Assembly (NCBI GenBank): GCA_019242175.1
Contig: JAFAVZ010000622.1
Span: 1-33,832 of the forward strand
Source of the DNA: Acidobacteriota bacterium
GTDB lineage: Bacteria > Acidobacteriota > Thermoanaerobaculia > Gp7-AA8
DNA length: 33,832 bases
Reading direction: 5' to 3'
How positions within the stretch are numbered: the stretch's first letter is position 1; the number at the start of each line of letters is the position of its first letter. Under the pieces are notes generated by a model. The model had not been told where the DNA came from and did no database searches. It was given only the letters and a program-made list of their open reading frames with translations. The position numbers and the translations under genes were made by a program. Shown here piece after piece: positions 1 through 7,435 of the stretch.

Positions 1-269
1 ATCCACACGACGACTTCGGCGCCGAAGAGCGCCACGCCGTTCTTCGCATGCCACTGCACCTCGGCATCATCCTTCTTCATGAAGAAAGGGATGAGCGAGA
101 GGATGCCGAGGTAGGAGAGGACGAGCATGATCGTCCGGTCGCTGCTCGGCGCGCCGCCCACGGGTGGAGGCGGCGGTGGATACGACCCGCCCGGCGGCGG
201 CGTGTACGATCCGCCTCCCGGGGGCGGGGGAGTCGCGGGGGGAACAGTGGGCGGGGGATACTCGCTCAT
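1..269 (-). CDS. DUF4870/Tic20-like membrane protein, partial
   Basis: The gene starts at the ATG at 269-267 and runs off the left edge, so only the first 89 residues are visible. Residues 1-42 are low-complexity, proline/glycine-rich and cytoplasmic-looking. They are followed by SSDRTIMLVLSYLGILSLIP, the start of a first membrane helix, and then FFMKKDDAEVQWHAKNG, which resembles the conserved segment between the first helices of DUF4870 proteins (small multi-helix membrane proteins of unknown function with Pro-rich N-termini). A good Shine-Dalgarno (aaggaga) lies 5 nt before the ATG. A TAGAAT -10-like box sits about 45 nt upstream and overlaps the stop codon of the permease gene at 318, so the gene may have its own promoter. 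The family call rests on one segment and the Pro-rich head; the function is unknown. Confidence 0.85.
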   Translation of the reverse strand, partial: MSEYPPPTVPPATPPPPGGGSYTPPPGGSYPPPPPPVGGAPSSDRTIMLVLSYLGILSLIPFFMKKDDAEVQWHAKNGVALFGAEVVVW

Positions 270-314
270 GTTGTCTCCTTGTCGGACCAGGCTGTTTGCT
301 GTTTGACGGCGCCG

Positions 315-320
315 ATTCTA
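315..320 (-). promoter_or_regulatory. -10-like element for the DUF4870 gene
   Basis: TAGAAT on the minus strand, overlapping the TAG stop of the permease gene, 45 nt before the ATG at 269. No clear -35 was found. Prediction from sequence only. Confidence 0.4.
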
Positions 321-1985
321 CGCCTGCTCGCCCAGTCGGGCGAGGCGTCGTTCGGCAATCAGAATAGGAAACACCATCAGCGCGAGCGACGAAGTGACCG
401 CGGTCACGATGGGCACCACGGTCGCGATCCAGTCCCCGTCTCCCCCGGCGCCGAACATCCGCCAGAAGAAGTAGCGCACCACCGGCCGGGCCATCAGGAA
501 CATGATCGCGCCGACGTACAACATCGACACGGCCATGTAAGCGAAGCCGCCCAGCGACAGACCCACCTGCAACGGATTCTCCGCGGCGAATTGTGGCGAC
601 CACGCGCCCATCCCGACGCCGAGCGCGACGAGCGTGATGGCGAGAAGCACGGCGCCGATCAGCGTGAACGTCCAGACCACCGGGTCGGCGTCGAGGATGA
701 GATTCGCGAAGACGGTGAGCAGCACGGAGATCGCCGTCAACGGCGCGGCATAGACGAGCACCTTCACGAGCAGGAACTGCCGATAGCGGATCGGCGCGCT
801 CTGCACGATCCAGAACGCCTTCCCTTCCGCCGAAACGGACGGATATGCGAAGCGCAGACAGATCGCGGCGACGACGAAGCCGGCCATGCCGAGGTTGGCG
901 TAGGCGACGATCGTGGCGCGGGTGTCGCCGCCGAGGGGGAGCATGCGGATGTTGTACAGATAGATGAAGAGCAGCGCGCCCATCAGCATCACCTGCGACC
1001 ACTGCGCGACATCGCGACCGATCGTGCGCACCTCCTTCGCGATCATCGCCCGCGGCTGCAACGGCACTTTCTCGAGGAGGCGATCGAGGAAACGCGTGAC
1101 CTGCGTCGCGCCGAGCGCCGCCGGCGCCATGCTCTCCCGCGCGCGCACGAAAGCGACGAAGTACGCCGAACGCGCGAGGAGCACGAACAACGCGAAGAGG
1201 ACCGCGGCCGGAATCGCGATCGGCTTCAGCAGCCACGACGCGTTCTCGCCCGAGGCCGCGCGCACCATGAAGTCCGCGATCGCTGTGCCGGGATAGAGGT
1301 CCATTGACGGCAACTCGATCGCGCGCAACACGCGCGTGACGTCGTCGGTGTTGATCGCCGTGAAGAAGCGCTCCGGACGGCTCAGGCGAAACGCGATGAC
1401 CGCCGCGGTGAAGACAAGGATCGCGATCGTCGCGACGATCTGGTGCACGCGGCGCACGGGAAACCAACGCACGAGCATCACGATGACGAGGCTCGCGAGG
1501 CTCACCGGAATCGTCAGCAGCAACGCGAGATTCGCGAAGACGATCGGATAGAACGAGGCCGGCACCGCGTACTGCCGCGCGAACGCGAGAAACAGCGGGA
1601 CGAGAAACGCGAAGACGATGGCCGCGCTCTGCGCCAGCGCCTTCCCCCAACGCGCGATCGCGATGCGCGTCTTGCCGCGCGGGCCGGCGTGGTAGACGTC
1701 GAGATCGAGGTCGGTGAAGAACGCGCCGATCGCCGCCGTGAGCGCAGACGAGAACAGCACGATCGTCGCGACGAGAAAGACCATCGCCAACAGATTGCGC
1801 AACAGTCCGAGGGCGAAGAACGGCGTGGCTTCTTCGATTTGTGCCGTGGCTTTGAAGAGCCGGCGGAAGAGAAGGAAGTCGCCGGCGAGGAAGAGCGCGA
1901 AGACGGCCGCGACGATGAGGATGCGCACGATCGCCGCCGCGTTGATCGGCCGAAGGCGGGAAAAGCTGATACGCAACGGCCACAT
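318..1985 (-). CDS. ABC-2-type transporter permease
   Basis: The protein is a 555-residue polytopic membrane protein with about 10-12 hydrophobic segments in two halves. Large cytoplasmic loops lie between them, including a region with KEVRTIGRD and the segment SAEGKAFWIVQSAPI, typical of the large ABC-2-like exporter permeases usually annotated 'putative ABC transporter permease subunit'. It would form the membrane half of an exporter, substrate unknown. I start it at the ATG at 1985-1983 (MWPLRIS). A longer frame reaching 2069 reads through palindromic repeat DNA and is not credible. There is no Shine-Dalgarno, because the repeat array lies immediately upstream. No ATPase gene is adjacent: ddl lies beyond the array, and a DUF4870 gene lies downstream. 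The partner may be elsewhere, or this may be an orphan. Confidence 0.85.
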   Translation of the reverse strand: MWPLRISFSRLRPINAAAIVRILIVAAVFALFLAGDFLLFRRLFKATAQIEEATPFFALGLLRNLLAMVFLVATIVLFSSALTAAIGAFFTDLDLDVYHAGPRGKTRIAIARWGKALAQSAAIVFAFLVPLFLAFARQYAVPASFYPIVFANLALLLTIPVSLASLVIVMLVRWFPVRRVHQIVATIAILVFTAAVIAFRLSRPERFFTAINTDDVTRVLRAIELPSMDLYPGTAIADFMVRAASGENASWLLKPIAIPAAVLFALFVLLARSAYFVAFVRARESMAPAALGATQVTRFLDRLLEKVPLQPRAMIAKEVRTIGRDVAQWSQVMLMGALLFIYLYNIRMLPLGGDTRATIVAYANLGMAGFVVAAICLRFAYPSVSAEGKAFWIVQSAPIRYRQFLLVKVLVYAAPLTAISVLLTVFANLILDADPVVWTFTLIGAVLLAITLVALGVGMGAWSPQFAAENPLQVGLSLGGFAYMAVSMLYVGAIMFLMARPVVRYFFWRMFGAGGDGDWIATVVPIVTAVTSSLALMVFPILIAERRLARLGEQA

Positions 1986-1987
1986 GA

Positions 1988-2645
1988 TGCGACTGTCATC
2001 CTGAACAGCGAAGACTGTGAAGGATCTCCCGGCACGTGCGCGTCTCGTCCTGGCCGGGAGATCCTTCACAGTCTGCGCGGCTCAGGATGACACGGAAACG
2101 ATCGCCGAGGGTTTGCCGACAAGCGCGGCGCGACAGGATGCGACTGTCATCCTGAACAGCGAAGACTGTGAAGGATCTCCCGGCACGTGCGCGTCTCGCC
2201 CTGGCCGGGAGATCCTTCGCCGTCTTCGCGGCTCAGGATGACACGAAGGCGGTGTCCTCCTGAGCACAGCGAAGGATCCGTACCTTCAGGCGCGGCGCGA
2301 GATCGGTACGGATCCTTCGCCGTCTGCGCGGCTCAGGATGACACGGAAATGATCGCCGAGGCTTTGCCGACAAGCGCAGGGCGACATGATGCGACTGTCA
2401 TCCTGAACAGCGAAGACTGTGAAGGATCTCCCGGCACGTGCGCGTCTCGTCCTGGCCGGGAGACCCTTCGCCGTCTGCGCGGCTCAGGATGACACGAAGG
2501 CGGTGTCCTCCTGAGCACAGCGAAGGATCCGTACCTTCAGGCGCGGCGCGAGATCGGTACGGATCCTTCGCCGTCTGCGCGGCTCAGGATGACACGGTAA
2601 AACGATCGCCGAGGCTTTGCCGACAAGCGGCGCCACATGACGCGA
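1988..2645. repeat. Family III palindromic repeat array
   Basis: Composite array filling the space between ddl and the permease. Unit A (1994-2092, 2145-2243, 2396-2494) is about 99 bp, bounded by tgtcatcctga and tcaggatgaca, with a long stem built on aaggatctccc/gggagatcctt. Unit B (2253-2343, 2504-2594) is about 91 bp with the same ends but an inner stem on ggatccgtacc/ggtacggatcc. A spacer S (2093-2144, 2344-2395, 2595 to about 2645) contains a gaggctttgccgacaagcg segment. The order on the plus strand is A-S-A-B-S-A-B-S, so the A-B-S block is tandemly repeated with a 251-bp period. There is no coding content. The strong dyads could form long hairpins in DNA or RNA. Confidence 0.9.
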
Positions 2646-2662
2646 CACGTAACGTGCCCGCC

Positions 2663-3763
2663 TCACGAGGACACGAGCGATTGCCCCTCGTCGAACCAGC
2701 GCATCGAAGACGTCCAGCGTTCCGCGCGTGCCTTCGAGCGCTCGATCCCCAGCTCAAGCAGGCGCTCGATGAGCCGCGGGTACTTCAGCTCCGTCGCCTC
2801 CCACAGCTTCGGATACATCGAGATGCGGGTGAAGCCGGGCATGGTGTTGATCTCGTTCACGTAAAGCCGGTTCGTGCCGCGTTCGAGGAAAAAGTCGACG
2901 CGCGCCAGGCCGCTCGCACCGATCGCCCTGAACGCGGCGATCGCGAGCCGCCGCGTCTCCTCCACTTTCTCCTTGGGCAGCTTCGCCGGGATCACGAGCT
3001 GCGACTTGTCCTCGATGTACTTGTCGGCGTAGTCGTAGAACTCCCGCCCGGCGACGGTCTCGCCGGCGACGCTCGCTTCCGGTTTGTCGTTGCCGAGCAC
3101 CGCGATCTCGATCTCCCGCGCGTCGATGCCGCGTTCCACGAGCACCTTCTCGTCGAACCGCAGCGCGAAGGCGATGGCGTTCGCGAGATCCTCGTCGTTC
3201 TTCACCTTCGTCACGCCGACGGACGAGCCGCTGTTCGCCGGCTTCACGAAGTAGGGAAGGCGCAGCGCATTGTTCACGGCGCGCGTCACGCGTTCCCGTT
3301 CGCTGCGCCAGTCGCTGTCCTGCACCACGACCGACTCGACCATCGGCAGCTTCGCCGCGGCGAACGCATGCTTCATGTGCGCCTTGTCCATCCCCACCGC
3401 GGACGCCGTCACGCCGCTGCCGACGTAAGGCAGACCGAGGATGTCGAGATAGCCCTGGAGCGTGCCGTCTTCCCCGCCCGAGCCGTGGATCAGCGGAAAC
3501 AGGATGTCCGGCGCCTGCCCGCGAATCCACGTTTCAAACGAGAAATCGGCGTCGCCGCGTTCGCTCTTGTCGTCGCCGGCGAGGATGCGCGCGCTCCGCT
3601 CCGGCGTGCAGAACCGGCCGTCTTTCGCGATGCACATCGGCACGATCTCGATCCGCGGCTTCGGCGCCGCGTCGGCCACCGAGCGCGCGGAGAGGATCGA
3701 GACCTCGTGCTCCGCGGACCGGCCGCCGAACAGGAGGATCGTCTTGATGACGGCCGTGATCAT
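2663..3763 (-). CDS. ddl: D-alanine--D-alanine ligase
   Basis: ATP-grasp ligase joining two D-Ala for peptidoglycan precursors, cytoplasmic. At 366 residues it fits the long (VanA/DdlA-type) branch. Visible features are the N-terminal LLFGGRSAEHEVS with the substrate-binding Glu near residue 20, IHGSGGEDGTLQGYLD, the ATP-binding region VKPANSGSSVGVTKV, the EFYDYADKY segment of the omega loop whose Tyr is typical of true D-Ala-D-Ala ligases, and the C-terminal NEINTMPGFT with metal-binding Glu/Asn. The ATG at 3763 overlaps the stop of the MCE gene by 4 nt (ATGA), so translation is probably coupled; it is the last gene of the galU operon. The C-terminus ends LVSS, and the stop codon lies in repeat-like DNA (tgtcctcgTGAgg), so the last few residues may come from the family III repeat. 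Confidence 0.95.
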   Translation of the reverse strand: MITAVIKTILLFGGRSAEHEVSILSARSVADAAPKPRIEIVPMCIAKDGRFCTPERSARILAGDDKSERGDADFSFETWIRGQAPDILFPLIHGSGGEDGTLQGYLDILGLPYVGSGVTASAVGMDKAHMKHAFAAAKLPMVESVVVQDSDWRSERERVTRAVNNALRLPYFVKPANSGSSVGVTKVKNDEDLANAIAFALRFDEKVLVERGIDAREIEIAVLGNDKPEASVAGETVAGREFYDYADKYIEDKSQLVIPAKLPKEKVEETRRLAIAAFRAIGASGLARVDFFLERGTNRLYVNEINTMPGFTRISMYPKLWEATELKYPRLIERLLELGIERSKARAERWTSSMRWFDEGQSLVSS

Positions 3764-5301
3764 TTCCCGAGGGGGACGCTTCCCAGGAGGTACTTCAGAT
3801 CGTCGTCCCGCCAGCGCACGCCGCCGCCGAACGTGAACGCCGTGTCGTTGAGCGCGTTGTCGACGCCGCCGGTGACGAACAGCATCGGCGTCCGCGGCTT
3901 CTCCTTGCGCACGACGTATTCGCCGAACACGCGCACGTGCGGGTTCGGATCGCGGCGTTTGCTGAAGTCGAACATCTCGCCCGTGATCCGGATCCGGTCG
4001 TTGAGCTTGTAGTCGAGGCCCGCGCCGCCGGTGTTGTCGAAGAGGCCGAGGCGAACGGCGTAGTTGTCGAGGTTCCAGCCCGCCTGCGCGGAGATGAGGA
4101 AGTCGCGATCGAACTTCGTCTCCTTCGTTACCTGCGTCGAGCTGGCGCCGGTGAGCGGATCGACGATCGTCGTCTCGAAGATCTTGTCGCGCCGCCGTCC
4201 CTTCGGATCGTCGGCGAGCTCGATGTTGTAGAAGCGGTTGCGATCGGGATTCGGAACGAGCCGCAGCTCGACCGCCGCGCGCGACGTGCCGACGATGTCC
4301 TGGTCGATGTTCGAAGCGCCGGTCACGTTCTTGTCGAGGCCCGCGTAGTAGTTCGACTTGATGCCGAGGTCCATGCCGATGCGGTTCGCGCGGCCGAGGG
4401 TGTTCTTCAGCTCGTTCACGCCGCTCTCGACCGACGACAACGCGCTGGTCAGCTTCTCGTGCGCTTCGTCGCTGTAGAGCAGCTTGCCGACGGTGCCTTC
4501 GCCGCTCTTCACCTGGCCCGTGATCGAGTTGAGGTTGTCTGCCGTGGTGCGCAGATCGTGGGAGAGGCCTTTGAGATTGTCGACGACCACGCGGATGTCT
4601 TCCCGATTGTCTCCGACCGTGCCGCCGATCTGGTTCGCCACGCGGTCGATGTCCGCCGCGAGCCGCGGGATCTCGACCTTCAGCGCCGCGGTGATCTCCC
4701 GCGCGTTCGCCATCGTCGCATCGACGTTCGTGCGGTTCGCCGCGATGAGCGCGCGCACTTCCGCCGTGATGCCGCGAACGTTCTCGACGATGTCTTCCAG
4801 CCGCTGCTGGCCCGTCTGTCCGGCCATGACGTTGCGCAGCGACGCGGTGATCGCCTTCACGTCTGTGGCGATGTCCGAAACCTGATTCGTCACGTCGTCG
4901 AAGCTCGGAGGCGCGCTGCCCTTCAGCACGATCTCCTTCTGGGCCATGACCGGAGCCGCTTCCGTACCCGGATCGAGCTCGACGTACTTCTCGCCGAGCA
5001 GGCCGAGGTTTGCCACGCGCGCCGCGGCGTTGCTGCGCAGCGGCACGTCGTCGTCGACCTCCAGCGTCACTTCCGCCTTGCCCGTCGGCAGCACCTGGAT
5101 CTTCGTGACCTTTCCCTTGCGCACGCCGGCCACGCGCACGGGCGACTTCTCATCGAGGCCGGCCACGTTGTCGAACGTCACTTTGATCGTGCGCGTGTTT
5201 TTGCCGCGGGAGAGGTCGATGTCCTCGATCCTCAAAGCGAAGTAGCCGAGGATGGCCAGGACGACGAGCATGAAGGCGCCGATTTTTGCTGCGGAAGACA
5301 T
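3760..5301 (-). CDS. MCE/MlaD-family protein with beta-rich C-terminus
   Basis: Periplasmic lipid-transport protein of 513 residues. One N-terminal membrane anchor (about 6-24) is followed by a single MCE domain (about 37-112; VTFDNVAGLDEKSPVRVAGV and NLGLLGEKYVELDPG are characteristic). A long helical, coiled-coil-like region follows (about 125-310), with many amphipathic repeats such as VRALIAANRTNVDATMANAR. A C-terminal domain (about 320-513) alternates polar and hydrophobic residues like a beta-barrel or beta-sandwich, with segments such as AAVELRLVPNPDRNRFYNI, FLISAQAGWNLDNYAVRLG and DYKLNDRIRITGEMFDFS. MCE proteins shuttle phospholipid or other lipids between the membranes. No MlaE/MlaF permease or ATPase gene is nearby. 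It sits 3 nt after maf and overlaps ddl by 4 nt, inside an envelope-biogenesis operon. The barrel-like reading of the C-terminus is inference. Confidence 0.88.
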   Translation of the reverse strand: MSSAAKIGAFMLVVLAILGYFALRIEDIDLSRGKNTRTIKVTFDNVAGLDEKSPVRVAGVRKGKVTKIQVLPTGKAEVTLEVDDDVPLRSNAAARVANLGLLGEKYVELDPGTEAAPVMAQKEIVLKGSAPPSFDDVTNQVSDIATDVKAITASLRNVMAGQTGQQRLEDIVENVRGITAEVRALIAANRTNVDATMANAREITAALKVEIPRLAADIDRVANQIGGTVGDNREDIRVVVDNLKGLSHDLRTTADNLNSITGQVKSGEGTVGKLLYSDEAHEKLTSALSSVESGVNELKNTLGRANRIGMDLGIKSNYYAGLDKNVTGASNIDQDIVGTSRAAVELRLVPNPDRNRFYNIELADDPKGRRRDKIFETTIVDPLTGASSTQVTKETKFDRDFLISAQAGWNLDNYAVRLGLFDNTGGAGLDYKLNDRIRITGEMFDFSKRRDPNPHVRVFGEYVVRKEKPRTPMLFVTGGVDNALNDTAFTFGGGVRWRDDDLKYLLGSVPLGK

Positions 5302-5304
5302 GGG

Positions 5305-5895
5305 TTACTCCGATTTGGTTTTCAGCGGATCGAGCCCCGCGGCGCGGAGCATTCGGAAAAGCAAAGCAAGTGGCAATCCAACAACGTTCGTATAACTACC
5401 GTGAATGGAGTCGATGAACAACGCTCCGATGCCTTGTACGGCGTAGGCACCGGCCTTGTCGAGCGGCTCGCCGGTACGGACATACCATTCGATGTCGTCC
5501 GCGTCGAGAGAAAGCATGGAGACTTCCGACTCCGCGACGCGCGTGTCGCGGTAATCGTTGGCGACATTTTGCAGCGTGACGCCCGTGTACACGATGTGCG
5601 TTTGTCCTGCGATCGTGGCCAGCATGCGCTCCGCGTCTTTCGCATCGACCGGCTTCTCCAGCAGTTGCTCGCCGAGGAGCACCGTCGTGTCGGCCGCGAT
5701 GATCCATCGATCGGGATACGTGCGCGCGACTTCGGCAGCCTTCTCCCGCGACAACCGCGCAACGTAGTCCGTCGGCGTCTCGTCTTCACCGCGCACTTCG
5801 GGGATGTGGCTTGGCACGACGTCGAACTCTGCGCCGATCGAAGCAAGCAACTCCCGCCGCCTCGGCGAAGCTGAGGCTAGAACGAACCGGGTCAT
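5305..5895 (-). CDS. maf: Maf-family nucleoside triphosphate pyrophosphatase
   Basis: House-cleaning nucleotide pyrophosphatase that hydrolyses dTTP/UTP or modified NTPs to monophosphates. The 196-residue length matches the family. The signature LASASPRRRELL is at residues 6-17, the catalytic IIAADTTVLLGEQLLEKP at about 65-82, and the typical end GSYTNVVGLPLALLFRMLR is present. A longer frame exists upstream to 5988, but the family signature begins right after the ATG at 5895, and this ATG overlaps the stop of the upstream fusion gene by 4 nt (ATGA). Downstream, the MCE gene starts 3 nt after the stop. In many bacteria maf sits among cell-shape or envelope genes, which fits this operon. Confidence 0.95.
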   Translation of the reverse strand: MTRFVLASASPRRRELLASIGAEFDVVPSHIPEVRGEDETPTDYVARLSREKAAEVARTYPDRWIIAADTTVLLGEQLLEKPVDAKDAERMLATIAGQTHIVYTGVTLQNVANDYRDTRVAESEVSMLSLDADDIEWYVRTGEPLDKAGAYAVQGIGALFIDSIHGSYTNVVGLPLALLFRMLRAAGLDPLKTKSE

Positions 5896-6383
5896 GGCGT
5901 CGCTCTCCCCACATTCACCACCAAAATGAACCGAGCCTCGGGGAAGATGCGATAAACGATGCGCAGATGTTCGGTGCGATAGCTCCACAGCCCGCGCAAC
6001 GGTTCGAAGAGTGGCGCGCCCGCGATCGGATCTTCGTCGATGCGCTCGTACGCCTTCGCGACGAATGCGCGCTCGTTCTCGGCGAGCGGAAACGCCGCGA
6101 CGGAGTCGGGGATGCGTACCCGGTCGTTCGCGACGTTCGGCTCCGGCGTGTCGATCATTCCTTTGCGCGCTTCTTCGTCGGCGGTGTCGATGAGCGCGCG
6201 CAACGCGTCGTCCGCCGCGATGGCGATCGTCTCGCGCAACGCGAGGTACTCGTCATGCGAGATCAAAATCGCCACCGCCCGGCCGTTGCGCTCGAAAGTC
6301 GTCCGGCTGCCGGTCAGCTCACACTCGCCGACGATCGTTCTTACGTCGCTCGGGAGGTCGAGAATCTCCAGCCGCTTTTCCAT
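5892..6383 (-). CDS. Antitoxin-toxin-like fusion (Phd/YefM-like + ParE/RelE-like)
   Basis: A single uninterrupted 163-residue frame that reads like two halves of a type II toxin-antitoxin pair. Residues 1 to about 75 resemble a Phd/YefM antitoxin: a short strand-helix head, then TTFERNGRAVAILISHDEY (the family's 'G+xvAvLvs..eY' core), then an acidic helix. Residues about 88-163 resemble a ParE/RelE-fold toxin: VRIPDSVAAFPL, a helix pair, then LRGLWSYRTEHLRIVYRIF and a final strand ILVVNVGR. The usual C-terminal 'gHRxxVY' is replaced by GRATP, so activity may be lost. The ATG at 6383 lies inside galU (65-nt overlap) with a weak GAGGGA 11 nt upstream; the stop overlaps maf by 4 nt. Either a domesticated TA module or a self-neutralised RNase-fold regulator is possible. 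Domain calls are by pattern only. Confidence 0.72.
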   Translation of the reverse strand: MEKRLEILDLPSDVRTIVGECELTGSRTTFERNGRAVAILISHDEYLALRETIAIAADDALRALIDTADEEARKGMIDTPEPNVANDRVRIPDSVAAFPLAENERAFVAKAYERIDEDPIAGAPLFEPLRGLWSYRTEHLRIVYRIFPEARFILVVNVGRATP

Positions 6384-7245
6384 CGCCGAACAGTCCCTCG
6401 AGATACGCCCGGAAGTCTGCGCCGAGCTTCGGATGCTTCAGCGCGTAGTCGACCGTCGCCTTCAGATAGCCGAGCTTCTCGCCGGCGTCGTAACGCTTGC
6501 CGTCGAACACGTAACCATAGAACTCACCGCTCCGCGCCAGCTCGCGCAAAGCGTCCGTGAGCTGGATCTCGCCACCCGCGCCGCGCTCCGTCTTCTCCAG
6601 GAGCGGGAAGATGTCCGGCGGCAGGATGTAGCGCCCGATGATCGCGAACCGCGACGGCGGACTGACCTTCGGCTTCTCCACCATGTCCCGCACGCGGAAC
6701 ACGCGGTCGCGAATCTCTTCGCCTTTGATGATGCCGTACCGCGAGGTCTCTTCCTGCGAGACTTCCATCAGCGCGATCACCGGCCGCCCGGTCTCTTCGA
6801 ACACGCGCCGCATCTGCATCAGACACGGATCGTCGGCGAGGATGACGTCGTCCGGCAACACGACCGCGAACGGATGATCGCCGACCGCGTCGTGCGCCAT
6901 CAGTACGGCGTGGCCGAGGCCGAGCGCTTCTTTCTGGCGGACGGTGATGAGGTCGACCATGCTGCTGACCGCATCGACTTCGGCGAGCAGGTCCGTCTTG
7001 CCGCGTTCCTTGAGGGAGCGCTCGAGCTCCGACGTGCGGTCGAAGTGATCGATGATCGTGTCTTTGCCCTTCGACGAGACGATGATCAGCTTGTCGAGCC
7101 CTGACCCCAACGCCTCCTCGATGCCGTACTGCAGAATCGGCTTGTCGACCAACGGGAGCATCTCTTTCGGGATGACCTTGGTGGCCGGAAAGAACCTCGT
7201 GCCGAATCCGGCGCAGGGAAAAACACACGTGCGGAGGCTGGGCAT
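6319..7245 (-). CDS. galU: UTP--glucose-1-phosphate uridylyltransferase
   Basis: Makes UDP-glucose from UTP and glucose-1-phosphate for envelope polysaccharides. The protein is 308 residues from the chosen ATG at 7245. The nucleotidyltransferase signature CAGFGTRFFPATKVIPKEML lies at the N-terminus, followed by LPLVDKPILQYGIEEAL, a metal-binding Asp in VVLPDDVIL, EKPKVSPPSRFAIIGRY and GEIQLTDAL, all typical of bacterial GalU. Frames extending to 7383 run through a family I repeat and are rejected. An alternative ATG at 7260 overlaps a TATGCT -10-like box whose position favours 7245. The last 21 residues (GKAAGDSRPPERRKNDRRRV region) are a basic tail beyond the usual GalU end and overlap the start of the fusion gene by 65 nt. 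First gene of the galU-fusion-maf-mce-ddl operon. Confidence 0.95.
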   Translation of the reverse strand: MPSLRTCVFPCAGFGTRFFPATKVIPKEMLPLVDKPILQYGIEEALGSGLDKLIIVSSKGKDTIIDHFDRTSELERSLKERGKTDLLAEVDAVSSMVDLITVRQKEALGLGHAVLMAHDAVGDHPFAVVLPDDVILADDPCLMQMRRVFEETGRPVIALMEVSQEETSRYGIIKGEEIRDRVFRVRDMVEKPKVSPPSRFAIIGRYILPPDIFPLLEKTERGAGGEIQLTDALRELARSGEFYGYVFDGKRYDAGEKLGYLKATVDYALKHPKLGADFRAYLEGLFGDGKAAGDSRPPERRKNDRRRV

Positions 7246-7255
7246 GGCGGCGCGT

Positions 7256-7261
7256 AGCATA
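7256..7261 (-). promoter_or_regulatory. -10-like element of the galU operon
   Basis: TATGCT on the minus strand, 10 nt before the ATG at 7245. If a sigma-70-type TSS lies 6-8 nt downstream, the mRNA leader would be only a few nt. It argues against a galU start at 7260. Confidence 0.4.
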
Positions 7262-7270
7262 ACGCGAGAA

Positions 7271-7369
7271 CGTAGGGCCGGCTCTCCAGCCGGCCCAGCA
7301 GACAAGGTCGCGGCGGGCAACGCCCGCCGCATCATTCTCGACTGCGGCCGGCTGAGAGCCGGCCCTACG
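7271..7369. repeat. Family I palindromic element, long form
   Basis: Outer inverted arms of about 25 bp (cgtagggccggctctccagc... and its complement ending ggccctacg) enclose about 50 bp with an inner hairpin, ggcgggcaacgcccgcc. The only other long-form copy is at 23733-23842 and carries the inner segment in the opposite orientation. It lies between the divergent galU and propeller genes, upstream of the predicted promoters of both. Confidence 0.9.
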
Positions 7370-7388
7370 TGCCCGCCGTGCACCGTTA

Positions 7389-7417
7389 TTGCTTAGCGAC
7401 ATCAGCTGATACAGAAT
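7389..7417 (+). promoter_or_regulatory. Predicted sigma-70-type promoter for the propeller gene
   Basis: TTGCTT (7389-7394), a 17-bp spacer and CAGAAT (7412-7417), 18 nt before the ATG at 7436. This is the only site in the window where I see both boxes at canonical spacing. Confidence 0.4.
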
Positions 7418-7435
7418 CCCATCGAACGGGCGGGC

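Noticed and set aside
48-1307. Long plus-strand open frame of 419 codons opposite the permease gene
   Set aside because: Arg/His/Asp-rich translation without any domain pattern, as expected from the reverse frame of GC-rich coding DNA; the minus-strand frame encodes a clean membrane protein.
1986-2069. N-terminal extension of the permease (MKDLPARTR...)
   Set aside because: The extra 28 codons are the family III palindrome read through; membrane protein sequence starts at 1985.
1988-2645. CRISPR array
   Set aside because: Units are long palindromes of about 90-100 bp and the intervening S segments are homologous to each other, not unique spacers; no cas genes.
2093-2645. S spacers as duplicated 5' heads of the permease gene (both begin near gcatcatgtgg)
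   Set aside because: Similarity to the permease fades after about 12 nt, and the same S segment occurs in degraded form at 23865-23921, so it belongs to the repeat family.
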